In this document: in pieces, positions 54,757-64,000 of the stretch | Position numbering within the stretch: the stretch's first letter is position 1 | Layout: each line of letters starts with the position of its first letter | NCBI GenBank assembly: GCA_963723235.1 | Contig: CAVRPV010000010.1 | Coordinates: forward strand, 372,001-436,000 | Direction: 5' to 3' | Source: CAIRTM01 sp963723235 | GTDB lineage: Bacteria; Desulfobacterota; WTBG01; CAIYCZ01; CAIRTM01 | DNA length: 64,000 nt | Program-made: the position numbers and the translations under genes | The notes under the pieces: model-generated | Told to the model about the DNA's origin: nothing | Seen by the model: only the letters and a program-made list of their open reading frames with translations | The model's database searches: none

Positions 54757-55316
54757 ATGAATCCAAAAAACCATATCCCCAACCGGCAGACCTGTCTTGA
54801 CCTTATTGACGCAAGCGACATGCTGCCGCACATTAAAAAACACAGCCTGACCGTTTGCCGGGTTGCCGTAATAATTGCACAGGCACTCAATGAGCACGGT
54901 AAGCACTATGATTTGGCAGAAATTGAAGCGGCGGCCCTTTTGCATGACATTACCAAAACCCGCAGCCTGTCAACAGGTGAAAACCATTCTTTAACCGGTG
55001 CTGCAACCGTTTCTGCCTGGGGCTATCACAGCGTCTCCGATATAATCCGCCAGCATGTCACGCCTGACAGCGTTGAGCACACCCTCACTGCTGCCGAAAT
55101 TGTCAGCTACGCTGATAAACGCGTGCTGCATGACCGTGTTGTGCCCCTGCATGAGCGCTTTGCTTACCTGAAGACCCGCTATGGAAGATCACAGCAGGAC
55201 CTGCGACAGAATCGATGCCGCCCATCGATCGCACAAAACATATTGAACAACGCATTGCAGCCATGCTGCCCGAGGGGATCCCTGAGAATTTTCCGGAAGA
55301 ACACAAAAGCCCATGA
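54757..55316 (+). pseudogene. HD-domain hydrolase, two frameshifts near the C terminus
   Basis: The N-terminal two-thirds read as an HD-domain protein. His pairs are in MLPHIKKHSLTV, the HD motif in AALLHDITKT, a further His in NHSLTGAA, and the closing Asp in VSYADKRVLHD. Near 55200 the frame becomes unlike the family. Removing one A at about 55210 and one T at about 55229 restores DLRQIDAAHRRTKHIEQRIA and LPEGIPENF, ending at 55316 with 185 residues. The protein would be a metal-dependent phosphohydrolase of nucleotides or similar compounds. As with other indels in the window, sequencing error is possible. Confidence 0.6.
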
Positions 55317-55348
55317 GGGTATGTCTCATATGCACCGGCATTAACCGT

Positions 55349-56916
55349 CTAATCGGCACCGACTGCCTTCACGCCCTGCACACCATACCCATTCCTGCTT
55401 GCTTTTGACTGCCCGGAACCCGGCTGAGCCGGCTTCCAATACACATACGTTGGAAATATTGCACGAAATTTTGCTGCACATTGAAAATTCGCTTTCACGT
55501 AATCATAGATCATCTGATGCTGCGGATCCTCAGTATAGAGCAGCGCCGGTTCATGCGCGGGTCGCAGCTCCGGCAGCCAGGCACTGATCAGGCACCACAC
55601 TTCTCTACCTGAATCTATCTGCGTTTTAAAAGCGGCAAATGTTTCCGGTACAATAACAGGCACTTTCGCATAATAGCTAAAATGACTCCCGGCATGACCG
55701 ATTGCAAAAACCAGCGGCTCGGAATCCGCTGCCCGGCCTTCAACAAACGCAACCGCCTCACGGTAATGCTGACGGTTCTCAAAGGAGATGTGCTGTATAG
55801 CAGGCCATTGTAAATACATAATAGCGCTGAGACTACAGCAACAAAAAACACTGACCGACCCGCAACGGACAATCGAAAAGCGCGGGCCAGCCATTCCATG
55901 CCGCAGGCAAGCGTTAACAGGGTAAATGGCAGGGTCGGCAAAAAATAGCGCTTAAAGATGAACATGGGATTAAGCTGCAGATACAGCAGCAAGGGGACAT
56001 TGCAAATAAGAATCGTATACATGCACAGCACAACCGAGCGCCTGCGAAGATAAAGGAGCCCGCAAACAGACAGCACGCTATAGAGCAGCATGCCGGGCAC
56101 GGTTGTAAAGCCGGGCAAAACAGTCTCATACATCTCAACCACAAATGGCAGACGGTCAACATTGAAAAACTGAACCTTGCCGGCATTTGCAATAAAAAAT
56201 CTCAGCATGGGAGCATAGGCTGTCAGCGTTGCAAGCGCAGCGATTAAAAGCGCAAGCACAAGATGCTTCAACGCGCCGTCATACATGAAACGGGCCTGTC
56301 CCCTTCTCAGCTTCTGCTCGACCAAAAGCAGCACACAGCACACCACCTGCACAAAGGGGACCTGAGCCATATAGACATGGCAATACAACCCCAGAAATGT
56401 ACACAGGACAAAAAACAGCCAGTTGCGTGCACTACCGTTTCTCAAAGCCTTGAAAAAAAACAGGGTTGCAAGCAGCGCAAAGAGCATCATGCCTGCATAC
56501 CCGCGGGCTTCGGTTGAATGGTCAATATGAAAAGCCGATATCGCCAGGAAAAAAGTGCCCAGCAGGGCCGGCACAGTTCCGGTCAGCGGGCGGGCAAGGA
56601 TGTACAAAACCGGCAGGGCCGCAACCCCCATACATACGGACGGCAGCCTGACACTCAGCTCCGATTCCCCCAGTAAAGCGATTGATATCCGGCATGCAAT
56701 TGAATAGAAAGGATGGTTGTTAAAGTAAAAACCAAGTTGGCTGATCGTATACCACCAGGAATGAGCCTTGGCGTATTCCAATGTGCTCCAGATCTCATCC
56801 CACCACAGACCCTGTTGAATATTGAAGCATCGCAGAAAAAGACCGACGGCAATGATTACAGCCAGAAAAACATACCGTTCGGTTACGCCCGTTTTTGCTT
56901 CTTTTTTTTCAATCAT
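55349..56916 (-). pseudogene. GT39/PMT-type membrane glycosyltransferase, frameshifted near the C terminus
   Basis: The first frame, from ATG at 56916, has about ten to twelve hydrophobic helices. The first periplasmic loop carries GLWWDEIWSTLEYAKAH, the Asp-Glu pair typical of GT39/ArnT-type glycosyltransferases that use a polyprenyl-phosphate sugar donor. FHIDHSTEARGYAGMM is another family motif. Around 55790 the frame is lost. The other frame continues FENRQHYREAVAFVEGR and a soluble domain ending at 55349. One missing base, or two extra, would restore about 522 residues. It is divergent from a GT2 glycosyltransferase that could make its donor. Confidence 0.75.
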
Positions 56917-57127
56917 CACAACCACATTCCGGATACGCGTGTAGGCTGAAAAGACAATGAAAAGCACTCTTAAGCATTCGTATCCTGCAGCACAAGGTTA
57001 GGAGCTTTGCGAATTCTTTTAAAAAAAACTTTCAATTTTTATGCAAAACCTATATTATTTTTAACTAAAAATCAATACGCAATGCAGGCTGGACTCTTCA
57101 AGAACAATCCGAGAGGCTCACCACACG

Positions 57128-57850
57128 ATGGACAGAGAAATTTTCTTAACGATTGTCATTCCGGTATTCAATGAAGCCCGACGCATAACACCGTTTTTAA
57201 TGGCCGTTGCAGAATATGTCAATCGATGCACATTCAGCTGTGAAGTCCTGCTGGTTGATGACGGCAGCACGGATCAAACCATATCGCTTGTCAATAACCT
57301 GCTTGAGCAGCATGTGCCCGGCATGTATCGCATCGAGCAGCTTGAACGCAATCAGGGTAAAGGCGGCGCCCTGCGAAAAGGAATGCTCTCTGCCCGGGGT
57401 CGCTACATTCTGTTTCTGGATGCCGACGGTTCAACGGCCATCTCTGAGCTTGATAATTTTGTACCTGCGTTCAGCGCTGATAACGATATATATATCGCTA
57501 TTCGTACAAAAAAACATGCTGCCCCGCTCAAACGAAAATTATTTGGCTATGGGTACATTTTTCTGGCAAACTTCATCCTGGGTATGCGGGTATCCGATTT
57601 TACCTGCGGATTTAAATGCTACAGCCAGCGGGCCGCACGCACGGTATTCAGCCGGCAGCGTCTCAATAATTGGAGCTTTGATGCAGAGGATTTATTTATC
57701 GCCAAAAAATTCAGCTTCAGGACCAGGGAAATTCCCGTATACTGGAAACATGTCGGAGATTCAAATGTAAGAGTCTTTAAAAATGTAATCGTATGCGGAA
57801 TCGACCTTCTGAGAATACGCATTAATGAACTGCTCGGCCTCTACCGCTGA
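57128..57850 (+). CDS. GT2 glycosyltransferase (dolichyl/undecaprenyl-phosphate sugar type)
   Basis: A 240-residue GT-A fold enzyme: TIVIPVFNEARRI, LVDDGSTDQTI and the metal-binding FLDADGSTAISELD. KGGALRKGM is typical of the dolichyl-phosphate beta-glucosyltransferase subgroup. There is no C-terminal transmembrane pair. It likely transfers a sugar from a nucleotide donor to a polyprenyl phosphate. The divergent GT39 gene could use that product, so the two may form a lipid-linked sugar pathway (inference from context). Confidence 0.88.
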   Translation: MDREIFLTIVIPVFNEARRITPFLMAVAEYVNRCTFSCEVLLVDDGSTDQTISLVNNLLEQHVPGMYRIEQLERNQGKGGALRKGMLSARGRYILFLDADGSTAISELDNFVPAFSADNDIYIAIRTKKHAAPLKRKLFGYGYIFLANFILGMRVSDFTCGFKCYSQRAARTVFSRQRLNNWSFDAEDLFIAKKFSFRTREIPVYWKHVGDSNVRVFKNVIVCGIDLLRIRINELLGLYR

Positions 57851-58076
57851 AGCGCCCTCAGTAGAACCAACGGGTATCTGCCAGCCAGGACCTGCCCGCA
57901 ACTGCCGCATGCATGACACCGAACACCCTACCGCATTATCCAGTCAACTCTGCCCCGCTCATACCGTCCTTACAAGCAACGTATTTTATATTGCTATCAG
58001 GCCTTATTTCCACTATACTTTTTTGATTTTAAACCCACTTTTTTTACAAATACTGTTTCAAGGGATGAGTAAAGCC

Positions 58077-59330
58077 ATGATTAATGCACGCACACTATTT
58101 CTGGCGACTGCATTCTGCACGCTTTGCCTTTGTATAGCTGCGTCTCCCCGGGCCATGGAACCTGAGCCGCCCTTCAGTATCATGTCTGAAGCTGCTATGC
58201 TTATAAACGCATATTCCGGTCAGATCATTTGCGCTAAGAACCCTGATGAACTGATAGCTCCGGCAAGCCTGACAAAAATTATGACTCTGGTGGTTACCTA
58301 TGATGAAATCAATAACGGCTCTGCATCGCTTGACGATCAGGTTTCCATCAGCGAAAAAGCCTGGCGCACCGAAGGATCAAAAATGTTTGTTTCCGTTAAC
58401 AGCACGGTACCGCTGCGCCTGCTCCTTGAGGGAATTGCAATTGTAAGCGGAAATGATGCCTGCGTGGCGGTCGCAGAGCATATTGCCGGCAGCGAAGATG
58501 CCTTTGCCGAAAAGATGAACCGCAAAGCTGCTGAAATCGGCATGCTCAACACTGTTTTCAAGAACAATCATGGCCTGCCCACCGAACAGCATACCACCGC
58601 CCGCGACATGGCCCTGCTGGCACGCTACTATATCAACAGACACCCTGAAGCCCTCCGGATGCACAGTACAAAAGAAATGACCTATAATGCCATAACACAG
58701 CCTAACCGCAATGGACTGTTATGGCTTGACAGCGGTTTCGACGGGCTGAAAACAGGCTGGGTTGCCTCGGCAGGCTATCATATCGTTGCAACCGCTCATC
58801 GGGATCAGGACCGCTTTATAGCGATTGTTATGGGAGCACAAAGCGCAAAACAGCGTGAAACAATTGCACTGCAGCTGATTAACTACGGATTTAGAAACTT
58901 CACCACTGTTGAGGTTCTGGATCCAAAAAAAATACTTGAGCAGATAACTGTGTTGAAGGGCAAACAGGATCATGTAGCACTGGGAGCGGCACATTCGCTC
59001 AAGCTTACGCTTCCGCGTCATACACTCAACGACGTGGTCGTGCAAAAGGACTTTGTTGACAGCATAACTGCCCCGGTCTCCCAGGGGCAGGAACTGGGCA
59101 CAGCCCGTGTCATAATGCAGGACAAGGAACTCGCATCAGTGCCCCTGGTCGCGCTGGAAACCATTGAGCGTGCGGGACCCATACAACTGATTGTGCAAAC
59201 GGTCAGGCTCTCGTTCATACAGCCCCCTTACTGGGGTGCGCTGTTACTGGCCCTGCTACTGATTGCAGCTTTTATTGTAAAGGTTTCATCGCGGCCAAAA
59301 AAAAACACCTTGTGGGATGCGCGGGCATAA
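58077..59330 (+). CDS. dacA: D-alanyl-D-alanine carboxypeptidase (PBP5/6 type, S11)
   Basis: Peptidoglycan-trimming enzyme of 417 residues from the ATG at 58077. A signal peptide (LFLATAFCTLCLCIAASPRA) precedes the catalytic motifs S64-x-x-K67 (SLTK), S124-G-N126 and K225-T-G (LKTGW). The C-terminal beta domain (about 290-385) is followed by a true membrane helix (WGALLLALLLIAAFIVKV) rather than the more usual amphipathic anchor. I prefer 58077 to the ATG at 58065 because AAGGG directly abuts 58065 and is 12 bases from 58077. The frame is open far upstream but without domain content. Confidence 0.92.
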   Translation: MINARTLFLATAFCTLCLCIAASPRAMEPEPPFSIMSEAAMLINAYSGQIICAKNPDELIAPASLTKIMTLVVTYDEINNGSASLDDQVSISEKAWRTEGSKMFVSVNSTVPLRLLLEGIAIVSGNDACVAVAEHIAGSEDAFAEKMNRKAAEIGMLNTVFKNNHGLPTEQHTTARDMALLARYYINRHPEALRMHSTKEMTYNAITQPNRNGLLWLDSGFDGLKTGWVASAGYHIVATAHRDQDRFIAIVMGAQSAKQRETIALQLINYGFRNFTTVEVLDPKKILEQITVLKGKQDHVALGAAHSLKLTLPRHTLNDVVVQKDFVDSITAPVSQGQELGTARVIMQDKELASVPLVALETIERAGPIQLIVQTVRLSFIQPPYWGALLLALLLIAAFIVKVSSRPKKNTLWDARA

Positions 59331-59348
59331 GCGCGGGAATGATTACTT

Positions 59349-60080
59349 ATGAACGTTATTGCTATTATTCCAGCGCGTATGGGCTCTACCCGGTTTCCGG
59401 GCAAACCGCTGGCGTGTATCTGCGGCAAACCCATGATCCAGCATGTCTATGAAAAAGCCGTAGCCTGCAAACTGATCGAGCGCGTAGTGGTGGCGACCGA
59501 TAACCCGGCTGTGCAGCAGGCGGTTCAGGCCTTCGGCGGTGAGGTGTTTATGACCTCACGGGACCATCAGACAGGAACCGACCGGGTAGCTGAAGTTGCA
59601 CGCATACTCGATGCTGCAATAATCGTCAATATCCAGGGAGATGAGCCGCTGCTGCCGCCTGATGCCATTGAAATGGCCATCAGGCCGCTGATCGATGATG
59701 CAAGCCTTGTGATGTCAACTCTGAAAACCGCTCTCAAGCCCGAAGATGACCCACGTGACCCGAATATCGTGAAAGTGGCAACTGATGCACGCGGACATGC
59801 GCTGTATTTTTCACGCTCCCCTATCCCCTTCAGACGCAACGACACACCTGCCGCTCAGCTCTATCGTCATATCGGCCTGTATGTTTTCAGACGCAGTTTT
59901 TTATTTGAATTCACTACGCTTCCTCAAACACCGCTTGAACAGGCTGAAAGCCTTGAGCAGCTGCGGGCATTGGAACACGGTCATTCGATTTTCGTCGCTG
60001 AAACCCTGTATTACCCCCTCGGCGTTGATGTACCCTCTGACATCGACCGGGTAGAGGCAATCCTGCGAACTCAGGGTTGA
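59349..60080 (+). CDS. kdsB: 3-deoxy-manno-octulosonate cytidylyltransferase
   Basis: Activates Kdo as CMP-Kdo for lipid A-Kdo assembly; 243 residues. The nucleotide-binding signature IPARMGSTRFPGKPL is at the N terminus, with TSRDHQTGTDRVAEVA, NIQGDEPLLPP and SRSPIPF further on. The family's usual length is about 250. It begins 18 bases after dacA and starts the Kdo gene group, showing that this organism makes LPS. Confidence 0.95.
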   Translation: MNVIAIIPARMGSTRFPGKPLACICGKPMIQHVYEKAVACKLIERVVVATDNPAVQQAVQAFGGEVFMTSRDHQTGTDRVAEVARILDAAIIVNIQGDEPLLPPDAIEMAIRPLIDDASLVMSTLKTALKPEDDPRDPNIVKVATDARGHALYFSRSPIPFRRNDTPAAQLYRHIGLYVFRRSFLFEFTTLPQTPLEQAESLEQLRALEHGHSIFVAETLYYPLGVDVPSDIDRVEAILRTQG

Positions 60081-60176
60081 TTTTTTTGTGGAAATAATTA
60101 ATTGAATAGACTATTGATAAAGTGTGCAGGCAGGGCTTGAAACATCTTCCGAACGCACAATAATGAAAAAGGTACA

Positions 60177-61016
60177 ATGTCTCTGACACGTGAAATAAAA
60201 ATCGGCCCGGTAACAATCGGAGGTAATGCGCTGGTATTGATTGCCGGCCCGTGCGTTATTGAGCCGGACCATCAACGAACCGTTGCGCTGGCTACCCGGT
60301 TGCGAGACATTGCTGCCGAGGCGGATATGCCGTTCGTCTTCAAGGCATCCTATGACAAGGCCAACCGAACCTCGATCAACGCATACCGGGGTCCGGGGCT
60401 TGATGCCGGCCTTGAACTGCTGCAGACAATCAGGCAAAGCCTGCACGTTCCGGTCATGTCCGACATACACGCGGTCAATGAGGTCTCCCCGGCAGCAGCG
60501 GTTTTGGACATACTGCAGATTCCGGCCTTTTTATGCCGACAAACTGATCTGGTGTGCGCAGCTGCAGCTACCGGCATGCCGCTCAACATAAAAAAAGGGC
60601 AATTCCTTGCGCCGGGCGACATGCGACATGTCATCGCCAAGGCACGCAGCACCGGCAATGATCAGGTCATGGTGACTGAGCGCGGCGTATCACTTGGATA
60701 TAATAATCTTGTCGTTGACATGCGCAGCCTCGTGCAAATGCGCGATTTCGGCTGTCCGGTTATATTTGACGCGACCCACAGTGTTCAGTTGCCCGGCGGC
60801 GCTGATGCAGCTTCGGGAGGAGAGCGACGTTTCGTAGCCCCATTATGCCGTGCCGCAACCGCTGTCGGAATTGATGCCCTGTTTCTTGAAGTTTATGAGG
60901 ACCCGGACAGTGCACCGTGTGACGGGCCGAACGCACTGCGAATAGATGACCTGCCTGAGCTCCTCGCACAGGTAAAACAGATAACGCTCATCACTAAAAC
61001 TCGAAAACCGGATTAA
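60177..61016 (+). CDS. kdsA: 3-deoxy-8-phosphooctulonate synthase
   Basis: Condenses arabinose-5-phosphate with phosphoenolpyruvate to Kdo-8-phosphate; 279 residues. Motifs: LIAGPCVIEP, FKASYDKANRTS, the following RGPGLDAGL, LNIKKGQFLAP, VTERGVSLGYNNLVVDMR and FDATHSVQLPGG. The Asn or Cys that decides metal dependence is probably in AGPCVIE (Cys), so a metal-dependent enzyme is likely. It follows kdsB by 96 bases. Confidence 0.95.
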   Translation: MSLTREIKIGPVTIGGNALVLIAGPCVIEPDHQRTVALATRLRDIAAEADMPFVFKASYDKANRTSINAYRGPGLDAGLELLQTIRQSLHVPVMSDIHAVNEVSPAAAVLDILQIPAFLCRQTDLVCAAAATGMPLNIKKGQFLAPGDMRHVIAKARSTGNDQVMVTERGVSLGYNNLVVDMRSLVQMRDFGCPVIFDATHSVQLPGGADAASGGERRFVAPLCRAATAVGIDALFLEVYEDPDSAPCDGPNALRIDDLPELLAQVKQITLITKTRKPD

Positions 61017-61103
61017 CCCGCTCAAAACAAATAGCGGGAGCCGCTCAAAAGAAACGACGCAAAAACGCGCCATAAGCCCAGCCGGCAAAGGAATGCTCTC
61101 ACC

Positions 61104-62069
61104 ATGCTACTTGAACGTGCACGACGCATATTTGAAATTGAAAGCGAAGCGATCCTGCAGTTGCGTGAGCGACTTAATGAAGACTTTGTCAGGGCCGTTA
61201 ACCTGATTCTGGACTGCCGCGGAAAAGTGATTGTGACAGGCATCGGCAAATCCGGACTGGTCTCACAGAAAATGGCTTCCACGTTTGCCTGCTCGGGCAC
61301 CCCGGCTTTTTTTCTGCACCCCGCCGAGGGCCTGCACGGTGATATCGGCATGATCGCCCGTGACGATGTAGTCATTGCAGTATCAAACAGCGGGGAAACC
61401 GAGGAAGTTTTAAAACTCCTGCCGATCATAAAACGCTTTGGCCTGAAACTGATATCCATGACCGGCAATTGCGAGTCAGAACTGGCTCGCAACGGCGATG
61501 TGGTGCTTGATATTGGCGTCAAACAGGAAGCCTGCTCACTCGGGCTGGTGCCTACTGCCAGCACTGCTGCAACCATGGCCATGGGCGATGCGCTTGCCAT
61601 TACTGTGCTTGAACGCCGGGGTTTTTGTGAAGATGACTTTGCCCTGCTGCACCCGGGAGGGTCCTTGGGCAAAAAACTGCTTTTAAGGGTTGCGGATCTA
61701 ATGCACAAGCACGACCAGGTGCCGATGGTTTCCGAAGACGACTCTATGAAACTGGTGCTGCTTGAGATGACATCAAAACGCCTCGGCGTAACGGGTGTTT
61801 GCAATAAGCAACGTGAACTGATCGGTATCGTGACGGACGGTGATTTGCGACGTGCCCTGGAAAAAGGATTTGATATACTCAAAACCACAGCGCGGGATGT
61901 GATGACACCTGCACCGAAAACCATCTCGCGTGAAGCATTGGCCGCGGAAGCACTGCGGCGCATGGAGCTTCACAGCATCACCAGCCTGTTTATCAGTGAC
62001 AATGAATCTCCCTGCAGTGTTGACGGTATTATACACCTGCATGATATACTGCGGGCGGGGATTGTCTGA
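61104..62069 (+). CDS. kdsD: Arabinose-5-phosphate isomerase
   Basis: Provides arabinose-5-phosphate for KdsA from ribulose-5-phosphate; 321 residues. The SIS domain (about 35-180) contains VTGIGKSGLVSQKMASTFA and the SNSGETEEV sugar-phosphate loop. Two CBS domains follow (about 203-262 and 270-321; GIVTDGDLRRALE marks the first). KdsD and KpsF are alike; the Kdo context favours KdsD. No kdsC-like phosphatase gene follows, although it is often next. Confidence 0.93.
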   Translation: MLLERARRIFEIESEAILQLRERLNEDFVRAVNLILDCRGKVIVTGIGKSGLVSQKMASTFACSGTPAFFLHPAEGLHGDIGMIARDDVVIAVSNSGETEEVLKLLPIIKRFGLKLISMTGNCESELARNGDVVLDIGVKQEACSLGLVPTASTAATMAMGDALAITVLERRGFCEDDFALLHPGGSLGKKLLLRVADLMHKHDQVPMVSEDDSMKLVLLEMTSKRLGVTGVCNKQRELIGIVTDGDLRRALEKGFDILKTTARDVMTPAPKTISREALAAEALRRMELHSITSLFISDNESPCSVDGIIHLHDILRAGIV

Positions 62070-62135
62070 CACGCAGCAACTGATACACACGCAGATCTGC
62101 GCACAGGGAACCGGACTGCAGGAAAATGCCAAAAC

Positions 62136-62702
62136 ATGAAGAAAGTTGCAAAGGTCAGAACCATTCTCCTGTTTATCTCGGTATGCCTTTTTATCATGGT
62201 TCTGGGAGTTGCCTTTCGAGAAAAGAAAAGGCCCATAGTCGTCAAGCAGGAAAATGATTCCGTGACGCAAACAGATGCAAACCTGGAACTGAGCAATGTG
62301 GCCTATAGCACACTGGGAGCGGATAATTTCAGGCTATGGGAACTAACCGCCCGCACAGCGCGCGTCTTTGATGAGGGCAAGAAAATTATTCTGGAAGATC
62401 TGCACATAACGTTCTACCAGCGCAACGGCACACCCTACCAGCTCAAAGCTGCCAAGGGAGAGCTTGACATGGAAACCCGGAATATAAGCATCAGCGGAAA
62501 CGTCAGAGCCGTTATGCCTGACAATGCAACAATTGAAACACAATCGGCTTTTTATGACAATACCAGCCGTATCATTACGTCGCACGATCCGCTTACCATA
62601 TCCCGTGGTTCCTTAATCATGCAGGGCGTCGGAATGACTGCAGATCTAAACACTGAAACAGTCTCGATTTTAAATAATGTGAAAGTGATTGGGAATCGAT
62701 GA
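62136..62702 (+). CDS. lptC: LPS export protein LptC
   Basis: A bitopic inner-membrane protein of 188 residues with one N-terminal helix (TILLFISVCLFIMVLGVAF). A beta-jellyroll periplasmic part follows, recognised by YSTLGADNFRLWELTARTA, KIILEDLHITFYQRNG and AKGELDMETRNISISGNV. It links the LptB2FG extractor to LptA in moving LPS across the periplasm. Its stop overlaps the start of the next gene (ATGA). Confidence 0.88.
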   Translation: MKKVAKVRTILLFISVCLFIMVLGVAFREKKRPIVVKQENDSVTQTDANLELSNVAYSTLGADNFRLWELTARTARVFDEGKKIILEDLHITFYQRNGTPYQLKAAKGELDMETRNISISGNVRAVMPDNATIETQSAFYDNTSRIITSHDPLTISRGSLIMQGVGMTADLNTETVSILNNVKVIGNR

Positions 62703-64000
62703 GAAACTATACTCTTGTTACATTCACCACCCGGCTGAAGCAGAAGATGTTCTTAAAAAGGCTCACGCCCGCAAAAAAGACCATACGGTACAGCGTATCC
62801 CAGCACGTCTTTCTTCGCAGCGCCCCACCCCCCCGGTCCCTTGCATATGCGATCATCATACTTACAGCCATGGTATGTGCAAACCCTCAAACCTGCCATG
62901 CACAAACCGACAAACAGCACTACGGTATGAGCGTTGCAATCCTGCCGTTTGAAGTTTTCAGCATTGAAAAAGAGCCTACCCTCGGTGCCGAGGTGGCAGA
63001 TTTGATTGCAAAACAGCTTGCACTTAATCCGGCAATCATCATGGTGGAAACCCAGCAGGTCAAAACGGTTATACAGCCGGATGATTCTGTAGCTATGACT
63101 GAGGCCCGCCTGCGGCAGCTGGCAAAACTGCTCAATGCCAACTTCATCATTATGGGTACAGTCACAAAAATCAGGGCTGAACACAGTATTGACGTGGAAA
63201 TGTTCAACACCGCCTCCAGCGGGCCCAACTATAAAACATACTCCGAGGGGCTGGACGTCAAGAGTCTCGTCGAAACAATCACAACAGCCCTTGATCAGGA
63301 AATCCTGAAAAAGGCTGAACGGATTCCGGCTACAGAGCGTCCAAAAGTCAGTGCCGGGCGTCAGCCGTCTCCCCAGACTCCAGCAGGCGGTTTTGATGTT
63401 GACCGTGAACTGCTTGCGGCTTTTGGCCCGATGAAGGAAGAATCCCCAAAAAGTACCGGAAATCCATCTGCAACGACTGTAAAAAAGATGCCCGCTGCAC
63501 CGGCACTAAACGAGGAAATCATTACAGATAAACACGCAACAGCTGCACCTGCACCAAACGAGGAAATCATTACGGATGAACCTGAAACGGCTGCATTGAC
63601 GGACTCCATATTATCAGCTGCAGCGACTGATGCTCAAATAGATGCTAAACATGATAAAAAGGGCGCCCGAGCAAAAAAAGGCTCAAAAAACAAAAATGAT
63701 CCCGGTTTTTTTTCGCTCTCCAAAGCCATCAGCATTAATGCAGACAGCATGGAATATGACAACCGCTCCAACAAGGCCATTTTTAAAGGCAACGTTGTCG
63801 CCCGCCAGGATGATATCGTAATGTTTGCAAACGCAATGCATGTTTATTATTCAGAAGGCGGCGGATTGTCCATGGTGGATGCGCAGGGCAATGTCCGGGT
63901 TGTGCAGGGAGATCGCATTGCAACCGGCAGCAGCATTATTTTTAACAACGCGAACCAGACCATCGTTGCAACCGGAGATCCCCGGGTCTGGCAAGGAGAT
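62699..64000 (+). CDS. TolB/CsgG-like domain fused to LptA/OstA domain (3' end outside window)
   Basis: The ATG at 62699 overlaps the lptC stop, and 434 residues are visible before the window ends. Residues 47-69 form a signal or membrane segment ending CHAQ. Residues about 75-205 resemble the TolB-N/CsgG/FlgO fold (MSVAILPFEVFSIEKEPTL, then LLNANFIIMGTVTKI). A 130-residue Pro/Ala/Lys linker contains the block NEEIITD twice. From about 342 an OstA/LptA jellyroll repeat starts: ISINADSMEYDNRSNKAIFK, GNVVARQDDIVMFANAM, DAQGNVRVVQGD. LptA bridges LPS across the periplasm. The N-terminal extension is unusual, and the exact start among several Met codons is uncertain. Confidence 0.8.
   Translation, partial: MRNYTLVTFTTRLKQKMFLKRLTPAKKTIRYSVSQHVFLRSAPPPRSLAYAIIILTAMVCANPQTCHAQTDKQHYGMSVAILPFEVFSIEKEPTLGAEVADLIAKQLALNPAIIMVETQQVKTVIQPDDSVAMTEARLRQLAKLLNANFIIMGTVTKIRAEHSIDVEMFNTASSGPNYKTYSEGLDVKSLVETITTALDQEILKKAERIPATERPKVSAGRQPSPQTPAGGFDVDRELLAAFGPMKEESPKSTGNPSATTVKKMPAAPALNEEIITDKHATAAPAPNEEIITDEPETAALTDSILSAAATDAQIDAKHDKKGARAKKGSKNKNDPGFFSLSKAISINADSMEYDNRSNKAIFKGNVVARQDDIVMFANAMHVYYSEGGGLSMVDAQGNVRVVQGDRIATGSSIIFNNANQTIVATGDPRVWQGD

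Noticed and set aside
62689..62952. Short frame overlapping the end of lptC
   Set aside because: The overlapping frame from 62699 is open to the window end and encodes recognisable domains, so this one is a shadow.

Overview
The window looks like chromosome from a Gram-negative bacterium of roughly 50 % GC, most like a deltaproteobacterial (Desulfobacterota-type) lineage. Supporting this are a Kdo/lipopolysaccharide-transport block, a B12-type radical SAM/RNase G pair, a tmk-holB-ricT-pgsA block, an argS-SPOR pair, MutS2, LarE, and two families of short intergenic repeats of a kind I recall from such genomes. The taxonomic call is inference. No phage, insertion sequence, CRISPR array or rRNA operon is visible.

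Layout. 1-3.5 kb: the tail of a DUF1573-like protein, a 180-bp repeat, larE, an iron-sulfur flavoprotein/SnoaL pair, a DUF2007 protein and greA. 3.6-9.7 kb: a wrecked catalase gene, a cysteine-rich radical SAM protein, a diguanylate cyclase, an alpha/beta hydrolase, a frameshifted membrane protein and a ketopantoate reductase-like gene. 10-25 kb: housekeeping genes (B12-type radical SAM, rng, nitroreductase, tmk, holB, ricT, pgsA, ilvD, mutS2), plus a reverse-strand group of kinase, 58-residue membrane protein and secreted aspartyl protease. 25-31 kb: a parvulin-type isomerase, a thioesterase, an initiator tRNA, a large hybrid kinase, and a 66-residue lysine/alanine repeat protein behind an A/T-tract-rich stretch. 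31.7-34.7 kb: two decayed tandem lectin-like genes. 34.9-44.2 kb: rmuC and a large reverse-strand catabolic locus (acyl-CoA dehydrogenase, two hotdog-fold hydratase subunits, E1 alpha, E1 beta, E2, E3). 44.5-50.5 kb: cutA, SPOR protein, argS and the znuA-znuC-znuB zinc importer. 50.6-57.9 kb: an exported flavodoxin-like protein, marR with an orphan malonate-decarboxylase alpha gene, an HD-domain gene and two glycosyltransferases. 58-64 kb: a D,D-carboxypeptidase, then kdsB-kdsA-kdsD-lptC and an LptA domain fused behind a TolB/CsgG-like domain that runs off the end.

Two themes stand out. First, many otherwise well-conserved genes carry one- or two-base indels, several in mono- or dinucleotide runs (ilvD twice, mutS2, E2, HD protein, GT39, membrane protein). 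In five cases my indel model restores a reading frame of plausible length, so residual sequencing error is as likely as gene decay. The catalase deletion and the lectin copies look more like real decay. Second, several unusual architectures deserve follow-up: the TolB-like/LptA fusion, an E2 with two E3-binding domains beside a lipoyl-bearing E3, an exported flavodoxin, and a protein made only of a lysine-pair pentapeptide repeat.
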